A stretch of DNA of 64,000 nucleotides from Salinicoccus kekensis (GTDB lineage: Bacteria > Bacillota > Bacilli > Staphylococcales > Salinicoccaceae), in contig NZ_OBQF01000001.1 of the NCBI RefSeq assembly GCF_900220995.1, positions 372,001 to 436,000 on the forward strand, given 5' to 3'. Shown one piece after another: positions 48,539 through 59,419 of the stretch. The translations under genes and the position numbers were made by a program. Numbering within the stretch: position 1 is the stretch's first letter; every line of letters starts with the position of its first letter. The notes beneath the pieces were generated by a model. The model did no database searches, had not been told where the DNA came from, and saw nothing but the letters and a program-made list of their open reading frames with translations.

Positions 48539-48575
48539 GAGTATCTATAAGTATTTAATTGGAGGATTCTATGTT

Positions 48576-49775
48576 ATGAAAATTGCTGTCTTAGGAATGG
48601 GCACCGTAGGAACTGGTGTCGTAAAAGTATTGAACACCAACAAAGAAAAGATAGAGTCATTGACCGGTGAAGAAATCAAGATCACACATGTGTTCGCCAA
48701 AAATGTCGATAAAGCACGTGATGTTGACCTTTCCGGCATTGAGATCACGGACGATATCAATGATATCTACAACGCGGACATCGATGCGGCCATAGAAGTG
48801 ATGGGCGGGATCGACCATACATATGACATTATGATGGAGCTGCTGAATAACGGAATCCATATCGTCACCGCAAATAAAGATCTGCTTGCAGAGAGGATCG
48901 ACGACCTCACTGAAGCTGCAAACAAAAACAATGTCCATCTGAATTATGAAGCGGCCGTCGCAGGCGGCGTCCCGATCATCAGGACGATTGAAAATTCATT
49001 GAATGCAAATCAGATATCCGAAGTGATGGGCATACTTAACGGGACGACCAACTATATACTGACGAAGATGACGATCGATGGCTGGTCTTATGAAGATGCA
49101 CTTGACGATGCCAAGGCGAAAGGTTACGCAGAAGCCGATCCGACCAATGATGTGGAAGGGATCGATGCACTGAGGAAGATCGTCCTGCTTTCAAGGCTCG
49201 CCTTCAACAGGAAAGTGGACATCAAAGATGTGCCGAGCACGGGCATCTCGAAGGTCGATGCGGCGGATATACAGATTGCGAAGGACCTCGGCTACATCAT
49301 GAAGCTCGTCGGCATCAGCAAATATGACGACAGCATCAGTGCAAGCGTGGAACCGATATTCCTGAAAGCGGACCATCAGCTTGCTTCCGTCAATTATGAG
49401 AAGAACGCCGTTTATGTCAACGGCAATGCGGTGGGCGAGACGATGTACTACGGCCCCGGTGCGGGGAGCCTCGAGACTGCGAGCGCCGTCGTATCCGATC
49501 TGATCCATGTACTGACCCAGCCGGCAAACGGCAACTTCCAGCCGGCAGAAGATGCAGTGATAGAGAACAAAGCGGTTGAATACCAGTATTACCTGCGCTT
49601 TGGCGACTCCGAGGCGGATGTCAAAAAGGCACTTGATGGGAAAGTCGACCATAAATTGAATACTGCACACGAATCCGTCGTCGCCGTGACGGCGAAGCTG
49701 AACATCGACCAGCTGGAAGATGCATTGGAAGGGCTCGATGTAAAAGCCAAATACCCTGTAATTGGAGATGAGTGA
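48576..49775 (+). CDS. hom: homoserine dehydrogenase
   Basis: 399 residues. NAD(P)-binding [39 protein letters not shown], and catalytic [28 protein letters not shown] (Asp and Lys). The C-terminal 80 residues form an ACT domain for threonine feedback. GGAGG upstream supports ATG 48576. The stop is one base before the thrC ATG. Confidence 0.95.
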   Translation: MKIAVLGMGTVGTGVVKVLNTNKEKIESLTGEEIKITHVFAKNVDKARDVDLSGIEITDDINDIYNADIDAAIEVMGGIDHTYDIMMELLNNGIHIVTANKDLLAERIDDLTEAANKNNVHLNYEAAVAGGVPIIRTIENSLNANQISEVMGILNGTTNYILTKMTIDGWSYEDALDDAKAKGYAEADPTNDVEGIDALRKIVLLSRLAFNRKVDIKDVPSTGISKVDAADIQIAKDLGYIMKLVGISKYDDSISASVEPIFLKADHQLASVNYEKNAVYVNGNAVGETMYYGPGAGSLETASAVVSDLIHVLTQPANGNFQPAEDAVIENKAVEYQYYLRFGDSEADVKKALDGKVDHKLNTAHESVVAVTAKLNIDQLEDALEGLDVKAKYPVIGDE

Positions 49776-49776
49776 G

Positions 49777-50853
49777 ATGGCCTACTGGAGAGGTTTACTT
49801 GAGGAATTCAAAGAATATCTGCCGGTGACTGATGCAACACCTGCATTGTCACTGCAGGAAGGCAACACACCGCTCATCCCACTGAACTCGTTCAGCGAGG
49901 AATACGGCCTGAATGTGTTTGCGAAATTTGAAGGGCTGAACCCGACCGGATCGTTCAAAGACCGCGGCATGGTCCTTGCCGTCGCGAAAGCGAAAGAGGA
50001 GGGTGCACATACGGTGATCTGTGCATCGACCGGCAACACTTCCGCTTCTGCAGCAGCATATGCATCAAGGCTCGGGATGAATACGATCGTGGTCATCCCT
50101 GAAGGCAAGGTGGCGCTCGGCAAGATCGCGCAGGCCATCGTGTACGGCGCGAAGATCGTCTCCATCCAGGGCAACTTCGACGATGCACTGAAGATCGTAC
50201 GCAAAGTCGCGGAAAACAATGAAGGCGTCACGCTCGTCAACTCGGTCAATCCCTACAGGATCGAATGCCAGAAGACGTCTGCATTTGAAATCGTGGACGC
50301 ACTGGATGAGGCGCCGGACTACCTGTTCATACCCGTCGGCAATGCCGGCAATATTTCCGCCTACTGGAAAGGATTCAAGGAGTACCATGAGAAGAAGGGC
50401 TCGAAGCTGCCTAAAATGTTCGGCTACGAAGCGGAAGGCTCGGCGGCGATCACTAAAGATAAAGTGATTGAAGCACCGGAAACGGTCGGCACCGCCATCA
50501 GGATCGGCAACCCGACAAGCTGGCACCTCGCAACAGCGGCACGGGACGAGTCCGGCGGTCTCATCGATTCGGTGACCGATGATGAGATCCTTGAAGCCTA
50601 TTCAAGGCTTGCAAGGAAAGAGGGGCTCTTCGCAGAACCGGGATCCAATGCAAGCATTGCAGGCCTGATCAAGGCAGTATCCGAAGGCCATGTGGAAAAG
50701 GGCAGCACGGTCGTCACGATCCTTACAGGCAACGGATTGAAAGATCCGCAGACTGCAGTCGATGAAGCGGCGGTCCAGCCGAAGGTGCTGCCGAACGATG
50801 AAGCGGTGATCACGGAATATATTGAAAGCCTGAATGACGATGAAGGAAATTAA
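49777..50853 (+). CDS. thrC: threonine synthase
   Basis: 358 residues, PLP enzyme of the tryptophan-synthase-beta fold. Lys61 in GSFKDRG binds [18 protein letters not shown] and [15 protein letters not shown] bind the phosphate. Converts O-phosphohomoserine to threonine. ATG 49777 lies just after the hom stop; the end overlaps thrB. Confidence 0.96.
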   Translation: MAYWRGLLEEFKEYLPVTDATPALSLQEGNTPLIPLNSFSEEYGLNVFAKFEGLNPTGSFKDRGMVLAVAKAKEEGAHTVICASTGNTSASAAAYASRLGMNTIVVIPEGKVALGKIAQAIVYGAKIVSIQGNFDDALKIVRKVAENNEGVTLVNSVNPYRIECQKTSAFEIVDALDEAPDYLFIPVGNAGNISAYWKGFKEYHEKKGSKLPKMFGYEAEGSAAITKDKVIEAPETVGTAIRIGNPTSWHLATAARDESGGLIDSVTDDEILEAYSRLARKEGLFAEPGSNASIAGLIKAVSEGHVEKGSTVVTILTGNGLKDPQTAVDEAAVQPKVLPNDEAVITEYIESLNDDEGN

Positions 50854-51709
50854 TCTCAAAATCCCGGCGACGAGTGCAAACCTCGGCCTGGGTTTTGATT
50901 CCATCGGTGTTGCCGTCACAAAGTTTTTAAAGATCAAAGCTTATCCAAGCGAAGCCTTCAAAATAGAGTTTTTGAACTCCGATCTGAAGGTGCTGCCGCC
51001 GGGCGAGGACAATCTCGTCATCTCCACCGCGAAAAGCATCGCCCTGAAATATAATAAGGAGATGCCGCCGGTGACGGTGGAGATGGACAGTGAAATTCCG
51101 CTTGCCCACGGGCTCGGCAGTTCATCGTCCGCAATCGTCGCAGGCATTGAACTGGCTGCCTACTTCTGTGATTTGAACCTGACCGATCATGATAAGATCA
51201 TGCTCGGCTGCGATATCGAGGGTCACCCGGACAATATCGGCCCGTGCATCACGGGCGGGGTCTTCGTGGGTTATTACAACCACGGTGAACTGTATTACCA
51301 TGTACTTGATGATATCGATTTTTCACTGATCGTCTCCGTGCCGAATTATATGATCAATACGAACGAAGCAAGGCGGGCGCTGCCGGATTCATATGACAGG
51401 CAGACCGCAGTGAACCAGAATGCCATCAACAACGTCATGCTGTTCTCTTTATTCAACAAGGAATACATCGATATGGGCAGGCTGATGATGAAGGACCAGT
51501 TCCATGAAATCTACCGCCGGCCGCTCATCAAGGAATTCGATGACATCAAGGACAGGGCCCTGAAAAACGGCGCCTATGCGACCGTCATCAGCGGTGCGGG
51601 CCCGAGTGTCATGACGCTGTGTGATCAGAAGGATGTCGGCGGCATCCTGAACGATCTGAAGAAAATCCGGAATGTCGAGCATGAAGAACTCGAAATCTAT
51701 ACGAAATGA
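50834..51709 (+). CDS. thrB: homoserine kinase
   Basis: About 290 residues, GHMP kinase: [20 protein letters not shown], the ATP loop [16 protein letters not shown], and [17 protein letters not shown] near the C-terminus. Makes O-phosphohomoserine for ThrC. Two in-frame ATGs (50834 and 50840) inside the thrC end are possible starts. Closed by a terminator at 51708. Confidence 0.95.
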   Translation: MTMKEINLKIPATSANLGLGFDSIGVAVTKFLKIKAYPSEAFKIEFLNSDLKVLPPGEDNLVISTAKSIALKYNKEMPPVTVEMDSEIPLAHGLGSSSSAIVAGIELAAYFCDLNLTDHDKIMLGCDIEGHPDNIGPCITGGVFVGYYNHGELYYHVLDDIDFSLIVSVPNYMINTNEARRALPDSYDRQTAVNQNAINNVMLFSLFNKEYIDMGRLMMKDQFHEIYRRPLIKEFDDIKDRALKNGAYATVISGAGPSVMTLCDQKDVGGILNDLKKIRNVEHEELEIYTK

Positions 51710-51735
51710 CAGGCGGCTTCCGCCTGTCTTTTTTA
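51708..51735 (+). terminator. terminator after hom-thrC-thrB
   Basis: GACAGGCGG (51708-51716), CTT loop, CCGCCTGTC (51720-51728) and six T. Confidence 0.9.
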
Positions 51736-51813
51736 TGACCGGCCGTTCTGAATGCAATTCTCATTTTATGTTAGAATGATTTATTGAGAACATAATGCAA
51801 AGGAACGATGATG

Positions 51814-52578
51814 ATGAGTCAGTTGAAGAATAAAGGTTACGCAATTTATGATTATATGGAGACCTTGAAGTATGAAGGCATTGAAGAGGACTATGAGGCG
51901 CTGCTTGAGTACTTTGAATATCTGCCTGTGGATGACTATGCCCCTGAGCTGAACCGGTACAGGAGATATTCACGTGCGCTGGTGCTGCCGGCTTCAAAAA
52001 ACATCGAGTGGCTGCCGAATGTGGTGAGGGACGGCCGGGAGTATGCCGCCTATTTCCAGGGGAAATTCAACCCCGAGCATCCCGGCTCCTACCGTGAATT
52101 CCATGCGATCGATCCGCACATCCTCGAAAACACGCTGCTTAAGAAGATCATCATGGCAGACTATGAAGAAACTTTCTGGGGCGAAGAGGATATGATCATG
52201 CCGATACATGTCGGGGTGCACTTCGTCAAATTGGAAGTGGATGAAGAAGGGGAGCGTGCAGTGTCTTCGCCGGACTGCCTGCATCAGGACGGGGAGCCGT
52301 TCACTTTTGCGCACCTGATTGAAAGAAGGAATGCAGAAGGCGGCATCAATGCCATCGGCATACCTTCAGTCAGCGGCAGCCAGCCGGAGGAAGTGGATGA
52401 GGATAAACTTCACGAGGTGTTTGAACTGAACCGTCCGCTTGAATCCTACGGTGTGGAAGATTCATCCGTGAGCCATTATGTCGGTCCGATAACGAAAGGC
52501 GGGGGAGAGGGCCCTGCCGTCCGGTCGGTGATATTGATCGATTACCAGTTGACCGTCGTTGCAGATATGGATGAGTGA
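51814..52578 (+). CDS. 2-oxoglutarate/Fe(II) dioxygenase, amino-acid hydroxylase type
   Basis: 254 residues. The iron site is His157-x-Asp159 in SSPDCLHQDGEPFTF, with a distal His221 in SSVSHYVGPI and an arginine (Arg237, AVRSVILIDYQ) that would bind 2-oxoglutarate. RYRRYSRALVLP and GKFNPEHPGSYREFHAID fit the same family (2OG-Fe dioxygenase, PF10014), which includes the isoleucine 4-hydroxylase of Bacillus thuringiensis. It likely hydroxylates a free amino acid. The gene follows the threonine operon on the same strand but after a terminator, with AAAGGA before a run of ATGs (51808, 51811, 51814). Confidence 0.8.
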   Translation: MSQLKNKGYAIYDYMETLKYEGIEEDYEALLEYFEYLPVDDYAPELNRYRRYSRALVLPASKNIEWLPNVVRDGREYAAYFQGKFNPEHPGSYREFHAIDPHILENTLLKKIIMADYEETFWGEEDMIMPIHVGVHFVKLEVDEEGERAVSSPDCLHQDGEPFTFAHLIERRNAEGGINAIGIPSVSGSQPEEVDEDKLHEVFELNRPLESYGVEDSSVSHYVGPITKGGGEGPAVRSVILIDYQLTVVADMDE

Positions 52579-52582
52579 ATAA

Positions 52583-52620
52583 AAAAGCACTGCCTGAAGA
52601 TATCTTCAGGCAGTGCTTTT
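52583..52620. terminator. bidirectional terminator
   Basis: A perfect 38-bp palindrome with A- and T-tracts, between the dioxygenase gene and the convergent CNNM pair. Confidence 0.92.
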
Positions 52621-52641
52621 ATGGTTTTGCGCCATTTCCAT

Positions 52642-53679
52642 TTATTTTGAGCGCGATTCTGATCTTCGGTCCGCCACCCGCGGGAGGATCTTATCCAGAA
52701 TATCATTGATGGTGACGATGCCGATGAACTCGGAACCGTCCATGATGACGGCAAACTGCTCGCTGGACTTCCTCATTGTTGTGAGGGCCTCGTGGACGAG
52801 TGTGCCCCTCTGCAGGACGAATGCGGGGCGGGAGAGATCCTTGACGGACCGTCCCGGTGGTTCAAGCAATGTATCACGTACATGCACTATGCCGGGGGTT
52901 GCTTTATCGTCATCCATGATCAGGATCCGTTTATGGCCCGTGGACTCCGTCGCCTTTTGAATATCATGGGCTGTGGCATCTGATTTCACGGATGTTGCAT
53001 CACTGTCTGCCGTGACCAGATCGTCGACTTTCAATGTTTCCAGTTCAAGTGCACCGGAAATCGGGGTGCGGAATGAAGCGTCAAGCGCGCCGACATTAGC
53101 GGAATGTTCGACAAGGTAACGGAGGGTTGCAGCATCCTGCCCCCCGACTGCGGCACTGTCGACTGGCTCGACACCGGATGCTTTTACGAGACGGTTTGCG
53201 ATTTCATTGACCCAGGTCAGTAAAGGCCTGAACAGCCAGATGAAGCCGCGTGCGGGCAGACCGACTATGGTTGCCGAAAGTTCAGGATGGGCAATCGCCC
53301 ATGATTTAGGTGCCATTTCACCGACCACCAGATGCAGGAACGTGACAATCAGCAATGATAAAAAGAATGAGGCGCCGCCAGCGAGCCAGATCGGCAGCCC
53401 GATATCAGCTAGCAAAGGTGACAACCAGGAATCAACAGCGGGCTTGGTGATCGCACCGAGGGCAAAGGTACATGCTGTAATGCCCAATTGTGCGCCGGCC
53501 AGCATGATTGTCAGCTCGTTGACGGAGCGCAGTGCTGCACGGGCACCCCGGCTGTTGACAGCCGCCTCTTCAAGCCTGTGTCTGCGCGCACCGAGAAGTG
53601 CAAATTCTATAATGACAAAAAATGCGCTTAAAACAATGAGTAATATTGTTGCTGAGAGAACTATCCATGGATTAGTCAT
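52642..53679 (-). CDS. CNNM/CBS-domain membrane protein (hemolysin C family), second of a pair
   Basis: 345 residues. N-terminal CNNM domain with three to four membrane helices (AFFVIIEFALLGARRHRLEEAA, MLAGAQLGITACTFALGA, HLVVGEMAPKSWAIAHP), then two CBS modules (about 205-335). No C-terminal CorC-HlyC domain. The family is linked to Mg2+ or Co2+ transport. Its start overlaps the partner gene by 8 bp. Wording such as AALRSVNELTIMLAGAQLGIT and alanine/arginine richness resemble actinobacterial paralog pairs more than staphylococcal proteins (judged by eye). Confidence 0.85.
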   Translation of the reverse strand: MTNPWIVLSATILLIVLSAFFVIIEFALLGARRHRLEEAAVNSRGARAALRSVNELTIMLAGAQLGITACTFALGAITKPAVDSWLSPLLADIGLPIWLAGGASFFLSLLIVTFLHLVVGEMAPKSWAIAHPELSATIVGLPARGFIWLFRPLLTWVNEIANRLVKASGVEPVDSAAVGGQDAATLRYLVEHSANVGALDASFRTPISGALELETLKVDDLVTADSDATSVKSDATAHDIQKATESTGHKRILIMDDDKATPGIVHVRDTLLEPPGRSVKDLSRPAFVLQRGTLVHEALTTMRKSSEQFAVIMDGSEFIGIVTINDILDKILPRVADRRSESRSK

Positions 53680-55078
53680 TAGAGTCCCTCCTCACCAGAT
53701 TATCACGAGAAGCAGGGACATCGTCCCCGGAAGCTTCATGCAGCGTCAGATGGACCAGTGTCGGAACTCTTCTTTCCACTTCGATCACCCTGGCATTCAG
53801 GTAGCGTTCAACAGGTTCGTCATAAACCAGGTCCGAAGGATCATCAGGCAGTCTGACCGTGACTGTATCATCGATTGCGGGCAGGGCGCCGCGATGGGCG
53901 ATGAGCAGGCCTGCAAGGGTTTCATAATCTCCCCGCGGCAGATCCCATCCTATTTCGCGTTCTGCTTCATCAATATGGACATCTCCGCTCATCTGCCAGA
54001 TGCCTTCCCCTTGGGCGGCTATAGGTTGTTCCGGTTCCGGATCGTGCTCGTCAGTAATTTCACCGACGATTTCCTCCGCCAGGTCTTCAGTCGTCAGAAT
54101 GCCTGCAAACCCCCCGTACTCGTCAATGACGCAGATGAGATCGTCACCCGATTCGATCATCAGCATCCTTGCTTCGGGCAGGGGCATTACTGTGGGCACC
54201 ACTACAGGCGGTGCCATGATTTCCCTGATGGGTGCATCTTCATCCAGTGATGTAGCCAGTATATCTGCGAGGTGCACGACACCGACGGGCTCATCCTCAT
54301 CGTTTATGACCGGGTAGCGGGTATGCGCCGCAGCCATCAGAGCACGCACTTCACCGATCGTCATATCCGGTTCGACGGAGTCTGCTCTCGAACGGGGAAT
54401 CATGGCGTGTTCGACATCGCGTTCCGGGAAATCCAGAATGCGGTCAAGCATCAGGGACAGACCTTTCGGAAGATCACCGCTTTCACGGGAATCCGCGACG
54501 ATGTGTTCAAGATCACGCACAGTCGCACTGCTGTCCACATCATGGACGGGCTCGATCCTGAACAATTTCAGCAGGGCATTGGCTGAGTAATCGAAAATTT
54601 TGATCAGCCATCCGAAGACACCCAGGTAAATATTTGTTGAACGGGCAAGAGCAAGTGATAACGGTTCGGGGTTGGCAATCGCGAGGTTCTTTGGATATAA
54701 TTCACCAAAAATCATCTGGACGATCGTCGATATTGCCAATGCGAGGATGGTGCCGACGGATATGCTGACAGCAGCAGGCACCCCGATACCGCCGAACAAT
54801 GTGGCGAGGCTCTCGCCGACAAGCGGTTCGGCGACATAACCGACCATCAGGCCTGTGACGGTGATGCCGAGCTGGGCACCTGAAAGCATGAATGAAGTCC
54901 GCTTTGTCACTTGCAATGCGGACTCGGCTGCCTTATCACCATTTTCGGCCTGGACAGCCAGCCGCGAACGGTCGACTGACATATAAGCGAACTCCTGGGC
55001 GACGAAATAACCATTTGCCGCAATGATCGCCAGAATGACGAGGATGCCGAGCAGCAGGGTGAGCAGAGCTGTCATCAT
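53672..55078 (-). CDS. CNNM/CBS/CorC_HlyC membrane protein (hemolysin C family), first of a pair
   Basis: 468 residues. CNNM domain (IIAANGYFVAQEFAYMSVDRSRL, MLSGAQLGITVTGLMVGYVAEP, MIFGELYPKNLAIANPEP), CBS pair (about 215-335, with MIPRSRADSVEPDMTI and DDLICVIDEYGGFAGILTTEDL), then the CorC_HlyC domain (about 360-440). Probably a Mg2+/Co2+ transporter or efflux protein working with the shorter partner. The ATG overlaps the stop of a 37-codon upstream ORF. The sequence style is actinobacterial, hinting at transfer; base composition does not stand out. Confidence 0.85.
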   Translation of the reverse strand: MMTALLTLLLGILVILAIIAANGYFVAQEFAYMSVDRSRLAVQAENGDKAAESALQVTKRTSFMLSGAQLGITVTGLMVGYVAEPLVGESLATLFGGIGVPAAVSISVGTILALAISTIVQMIFGELYPKNLAIANPEPLSLALARSTNIYLGVFGWLIKIFDYSANALLKLFRIEPVHDVDSSATVRDLEHIVADSRESGDLPKGLSLMLDRILDFPERDVEHAMIPRSRADSVEPDMTIGEVRALMAAAHTRYPVINDEDEPVGVVHLADILATSLDEDAPIREIMAPPVVVPTVMPLPEARMLMIESGDDLICVIDEYGGFAGILTTEDLAEEIVGEITDEHDPEPEQPIAAQGEGIWQMSGDVHIDEAEREIGWDLPRGDYETLAGLLIAHRGALPAIDDTVTVRLPDDPSDLVYDEPVERYLNARVIEVERRVPTLVHLTLHEASGDDVPASRDNLVRRDSND

Positions 55079-55188
55079 AAGCGCTCAACCGCCTTGAGGC
55101 AGCAGAGGAATCCCTTCATATTTTCCGGGACTTCGCCGGCCTGTCCACTGCAATGCATCGATTGTGAAGCCTTGAAACTTTTATCCAT
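55075..55188 (-). CDS. candidate 37-codon leader ORF of the CNNM operon
   Basis: MDKSFKASQSMHCSGQAGEV and on to GFLCCLKAVERL, 37 residues with three cysteines. A very good ribosome binding site (GGAAGGAG) precedes the ATG at 55188, and the TGA (55077-55075) overlaps the ATG of the first CNNM gene, so the two are likely translationally coupled. A TATAAT at 55227-55222 on the same strand gives a promoter about 35 bp upstream. It could sense metal or tune translation of the transporter; this is inference. Confidence 0.5.
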   Translation of the reverse strand: MDKSFKASQSMHCSGQAGEVPENMKGFLCCLKAVERL

Positions 55189-55316
55189 GTTCTCCTTCCT
55201 TTCTTCTTTTCTTTAATGAATATTATACCCTGATTGTTGTTTTATAATACAAAATGACCAGGATCAAAATAAAACCCCACAGGTAGATGAAATTATCTGT
55301 TCATTCGATGAAAAAA

Positions 55317-55340
55317 ATGCCGGGCAGGCCTGCCCGGCAT
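55317..55340 (-). terminator. terminator of the luciferase-like monooxygenase gene
   Basis: A perfect 24-bp palindrome (ATGCCGGGCAGG and complement) followed on the minus strand by seven T. It lies about 5 bp after the stop codon. Confidence 0.88.
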
Positions 55341-55344
55341 AGTG

Positions 55345-56343
55345 TCATCCATTATATTCCCCGACCAGTTCTTCGAACAGGTCGTACGATTTCTTAAGGT
55401 CATCCATATCGTAAATATAGGATACGGCCATGATTTCATCAACGTTGAACTGACTCTGGAACAGCCTCAGTTCTTCCATCGCCTTTTTCTTATCCCCTGA
55501 AAATGCGATAGGGAACTGTGTCTTCACTGCCTGCTCCTCCCTCGGGGACCATCTGTCCTCCATATTTTCGACCGGCTTCGGCAGTTGCCCGCGGGTGTTC
55601 CTGATCAGGTTCAGTATATTGAGGTAATGGGTGGTCTTGATGAATTCCGCCTCTTCATTCGTATCCGCCATGATCACATTCAGGCTCGCCATCTTGTACG
55701 GTTCATCAAGCTGGTTCGAAGGTTTGAAATTCTCTTCATAGATTTTAAAAGCATTTTCCATCTGTGCGGGTGCAAAATGCGCCGCAAAAGCATAAGGCAG
55801 TCCGAGCTCTGCTGCGATATGCGCAGAATCCGTCGATGAACCGAGAATGTACAACGGAATCTCCGTGCCTTGCCCGGGATAGGCGATGACATGCGCCGGT
55901 ATGGATGACAGGTATCTTTTCAATTCTTCAACTTCTCTTCTGAAGGAGAACACACCGTCATGGTTGCTCCGCCTGATGGCGTTGGCAGTCGCCATGTCCG
56001 TCCCGGGCGCACGTCCGAGGCCGATGTCCAGGCGGTCTCCGTATATGGCGTGCATCGTCCCGAATTCCTCGGCCACAATCAGGGGTGAGTGGTTCGGCAG
56101 CATCACGCCGCCGCTCCCGACCCGGAGGTGTGACGTATTCTCCAAAATGTGCTTGATGAGTATTCTTGTTGCAGATGATGCGATGGATGTCATATTATGG
56201 TGTTCAGATATCCAGTACCTCTGGTATTTGGAACCGTCGATGTGTTCGGCGAGGTCGACCATATCTTCAATCGCCTGTGAGGCATTGGTCCCCGCCCTTA
56301 CAGGAACAAGGTTCAGTGCTGAAATATTCAATTTTTTAGGCAT
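55345..56343 (-). CDS. LLM-class flavin-dependent oxidoreductase (luciferase-like)
   Basis: 332 residues: MPKKLNISALNLVPVRAGTN, RYWISEHHNMTSIASSA (the EHH motif), VGSGGVMLPNHSPLIVAEEFGTM, RLDIGLGRAPGTD and ILGSSTDSAHIAAELGLPYAFAAHF. This is the bacterial luciferase-like subgroup often called YceB/YhbW-like. It uses reduced flavin and oxygen, substrate unknown. Divergent from iscS across about 150 bp that contain an inverted repeat. Confidence 0.9.
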   Translation of the reverse strand: MPKKLNISALNLVPVRAGTNASQAIEDMVDLAEHIDGSKYQRYWISEHHNMTSIASSATRILIKHILENTSHLRVGSGGVMLPNHSPLIVAEEFGTMHAIYGDRLDIGLGRAPGTDMATANAIRRSNHDGVFSFRREVEELKRYLSSIPAHVIAYPGQGTEIPLYILGSSTDSAHIAAELGLPYAFAAHFAPAQMENAFKIYEENFKPSNQLDEPYKMASLNVIMADTNEEAEFIKTTHYLNILNLIRNTRGQLPKPVENMEDRWSPREEQAVKTQFPIAFSGDKKKAMEELRLFQSQFNVDEIMAVSYIYDMDDLKKSYDLFEELVGEYNG

Positions 56344-56413
56344 TCTTTCATCTCCTGTTTTGTGTTATCTATATGAAATTGTACAAATGAATGCACATTT
56401 TGGCGAACAATTG

Positions 56414-56443
56414 GTTTCAAACATTATAAATTTACATTGAAAC
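56414..56443. promoter_or_regulatory. inverted repeat between monooxygenase gene and iscS
   Basis: GTTTCAA (56414-56420) and TTGAAAC (56437-56443) are separated by 16 bp of A+T-rich DNA. Each half contains a -35-like TTGAAA facing outward, so the repeat may be two back-to-back promoters or an operator. Clear -10 elements are not visible at the right distance. Confidence 0.3.
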
Positions 56444-56492
56444 ATGTTAAAATATATTAGTTAATAATTTAAAGTGGTTAAGGGTGAATGAA

Positions 56493-57620
56493 ATGTCAGT
56501 ATATGTCGACTATGCATCGACGACACCGTTCGATAAGGAAATAATGGAAAAAGTCATGGCCGGCGCAGATGTCTTCGGCAATCCGTCAAGCATCCACCGG
56601 ATCGGCAAGGATGCTAAAGCGAAGCTCCAGGACCATCGCACCCGCATTGCAGAATCGATCAATGCGAAACCTAAAGAGATCATCATCACAAGCGGTGCGA
56701 CCGAAGCGAACAACCTCGCGATCAAAGGCACGGCGGGCCGGCATGAAAAGCCGCATATGATCACGACTGACATTGAACATGCCTCCGTCAGGACGACATA
56801 TCAGAATTTAAGTGAGCAGTATGATGTGACTTTCCTCAAAGCTTCTGAAGACGGACTGATAGACGTCGAAGATTTGAAGGACAGCCTGCAGAGCAATACA
56901 GTGCTCGTATCGATCATGCTCGTCAATAATGAGACCGGCAGCATACAGCCTGTATATGAAATCGCCAAAGTGCTTAAAGATCACCAGGCGCTCTTCCACA
57001 TCGATGCCGTCCAGGCATTCGGCCATATGGAAGTTGATGTCGAGGCTCTGAGGGCGGACATGCTGACGTTGAGCGGACACAAGATATACGGCCCTAAGGG
57101 CATCGGCATGCTCTATTTGAGGGAAGGGACGAAGTTGTCCGCCCAGATCACCGGCGGCAGTCATGAATTATCAAGGCGGGCGGGGACGGAAAACACCATG
57201 TGGGTCGAAGCGCTGGCACTCGCCATGGAGAAGGCGGACTCCGACAGGGCTCGGAGAAGCTTAAAAGAGATGCAGCTGAAGGAGCGGTTCCTCAATGAGC
57301 TGACCGCAAAGGAGATCCCATTTGAAGTGAATGGTGATGTCAACCGCCAGGCGAGCCACATAGTGAATCTTCACTTCCCGTGGAGCGAGGCGGAATTCCT
57401 GCTCACGGCCCTTGATATGACGGGGATATACGTTTCGGCAGGCTCGGCCTGTAACGCCGGCACGGTGCAGCCGTCCCATGTCATACAAGCAATGTATGAT
57501 GATGAGGAACGGGCCTTGAAATCCATCCGCTTCAGCTTCTCCCACTTGATGGAGGAAGAAGATGTTTTAGAGATCGTCAGCCAGTTAAAAGCGATATATG
57601 AAAGATTATATGGAAATTAA
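56493..57620 (+). CDS. iscS: cysteine desulfurase
   Basis: 375 residues, class V PLP enzyme. VDYASTTPFDKEIMEKV, ATEANNLAIKG, HIDAVQAFGHME, PLP Lys197 in LSGHKIYGPKG, and the sulfur-carrying Cys320 in SAGSACNAG. It gives sulfur to MnmA for tRNA 2-thiouridine, as shown for the gene in the same place in Bacillus (yrvO). AAGGGTGA before ATG 56493. mnmA follows after 29 bp. Confidence 0.95.
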   Translation: MSVYVDYASTTPFDKEIMEKVMAGADVFGNPSSIHRIGKDAKAKLQDHRTRIAESINAKPKEIIITSGATEANNLAIKGTAGRHEKPHMITTDIEHASVRTTYQNLSEQYDVTFLKASEDGLIDVEDLKDSLQSNTVLVSIMLVNNETGSIQPVYEIAKVLKDHQALFHIDAVQAFGHMEVDVEALRADMLTLSGHKIYGPKGIGMLYLREGTKLSAQITGGSHELSRRAGTENTMWVEALALAMEKADSDRARRSLKEMQLKERFLNELTAKEIPFEVNGDVNRQASHIVNLHFPWSEAEFLLTALDMTGIYVSAGSACNAGTVQPSHVIQAMYDDEERALKSIRFSFSHLMEEEDVLEIVSQLKAIYERLYGN

Positions 57621-57649
57621 AGATTTGAATTAAGAAAGGAATGTATTGA

Positions 57650-59394
<1,745 letters not shown>

Positions 59395-59419
59395 TATATT
59401 TTAAACGGCGGTGATCAGT

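Noticed and set aside
48429-48575. T-box or riboswitch control of the threonine genes
   Set aside because: The 147-bp divergent region has no T-box sequence, terminator or antiterminator; only the 16-bp palindrome stands out.
53207-54250. 347-codon plus-strand reading opposite the CNNM genes
   Set aside because: The minus-strand frames contain full CNNM and CBS domains; the plus-strand product resembles nothing and has no ribosome binding site.
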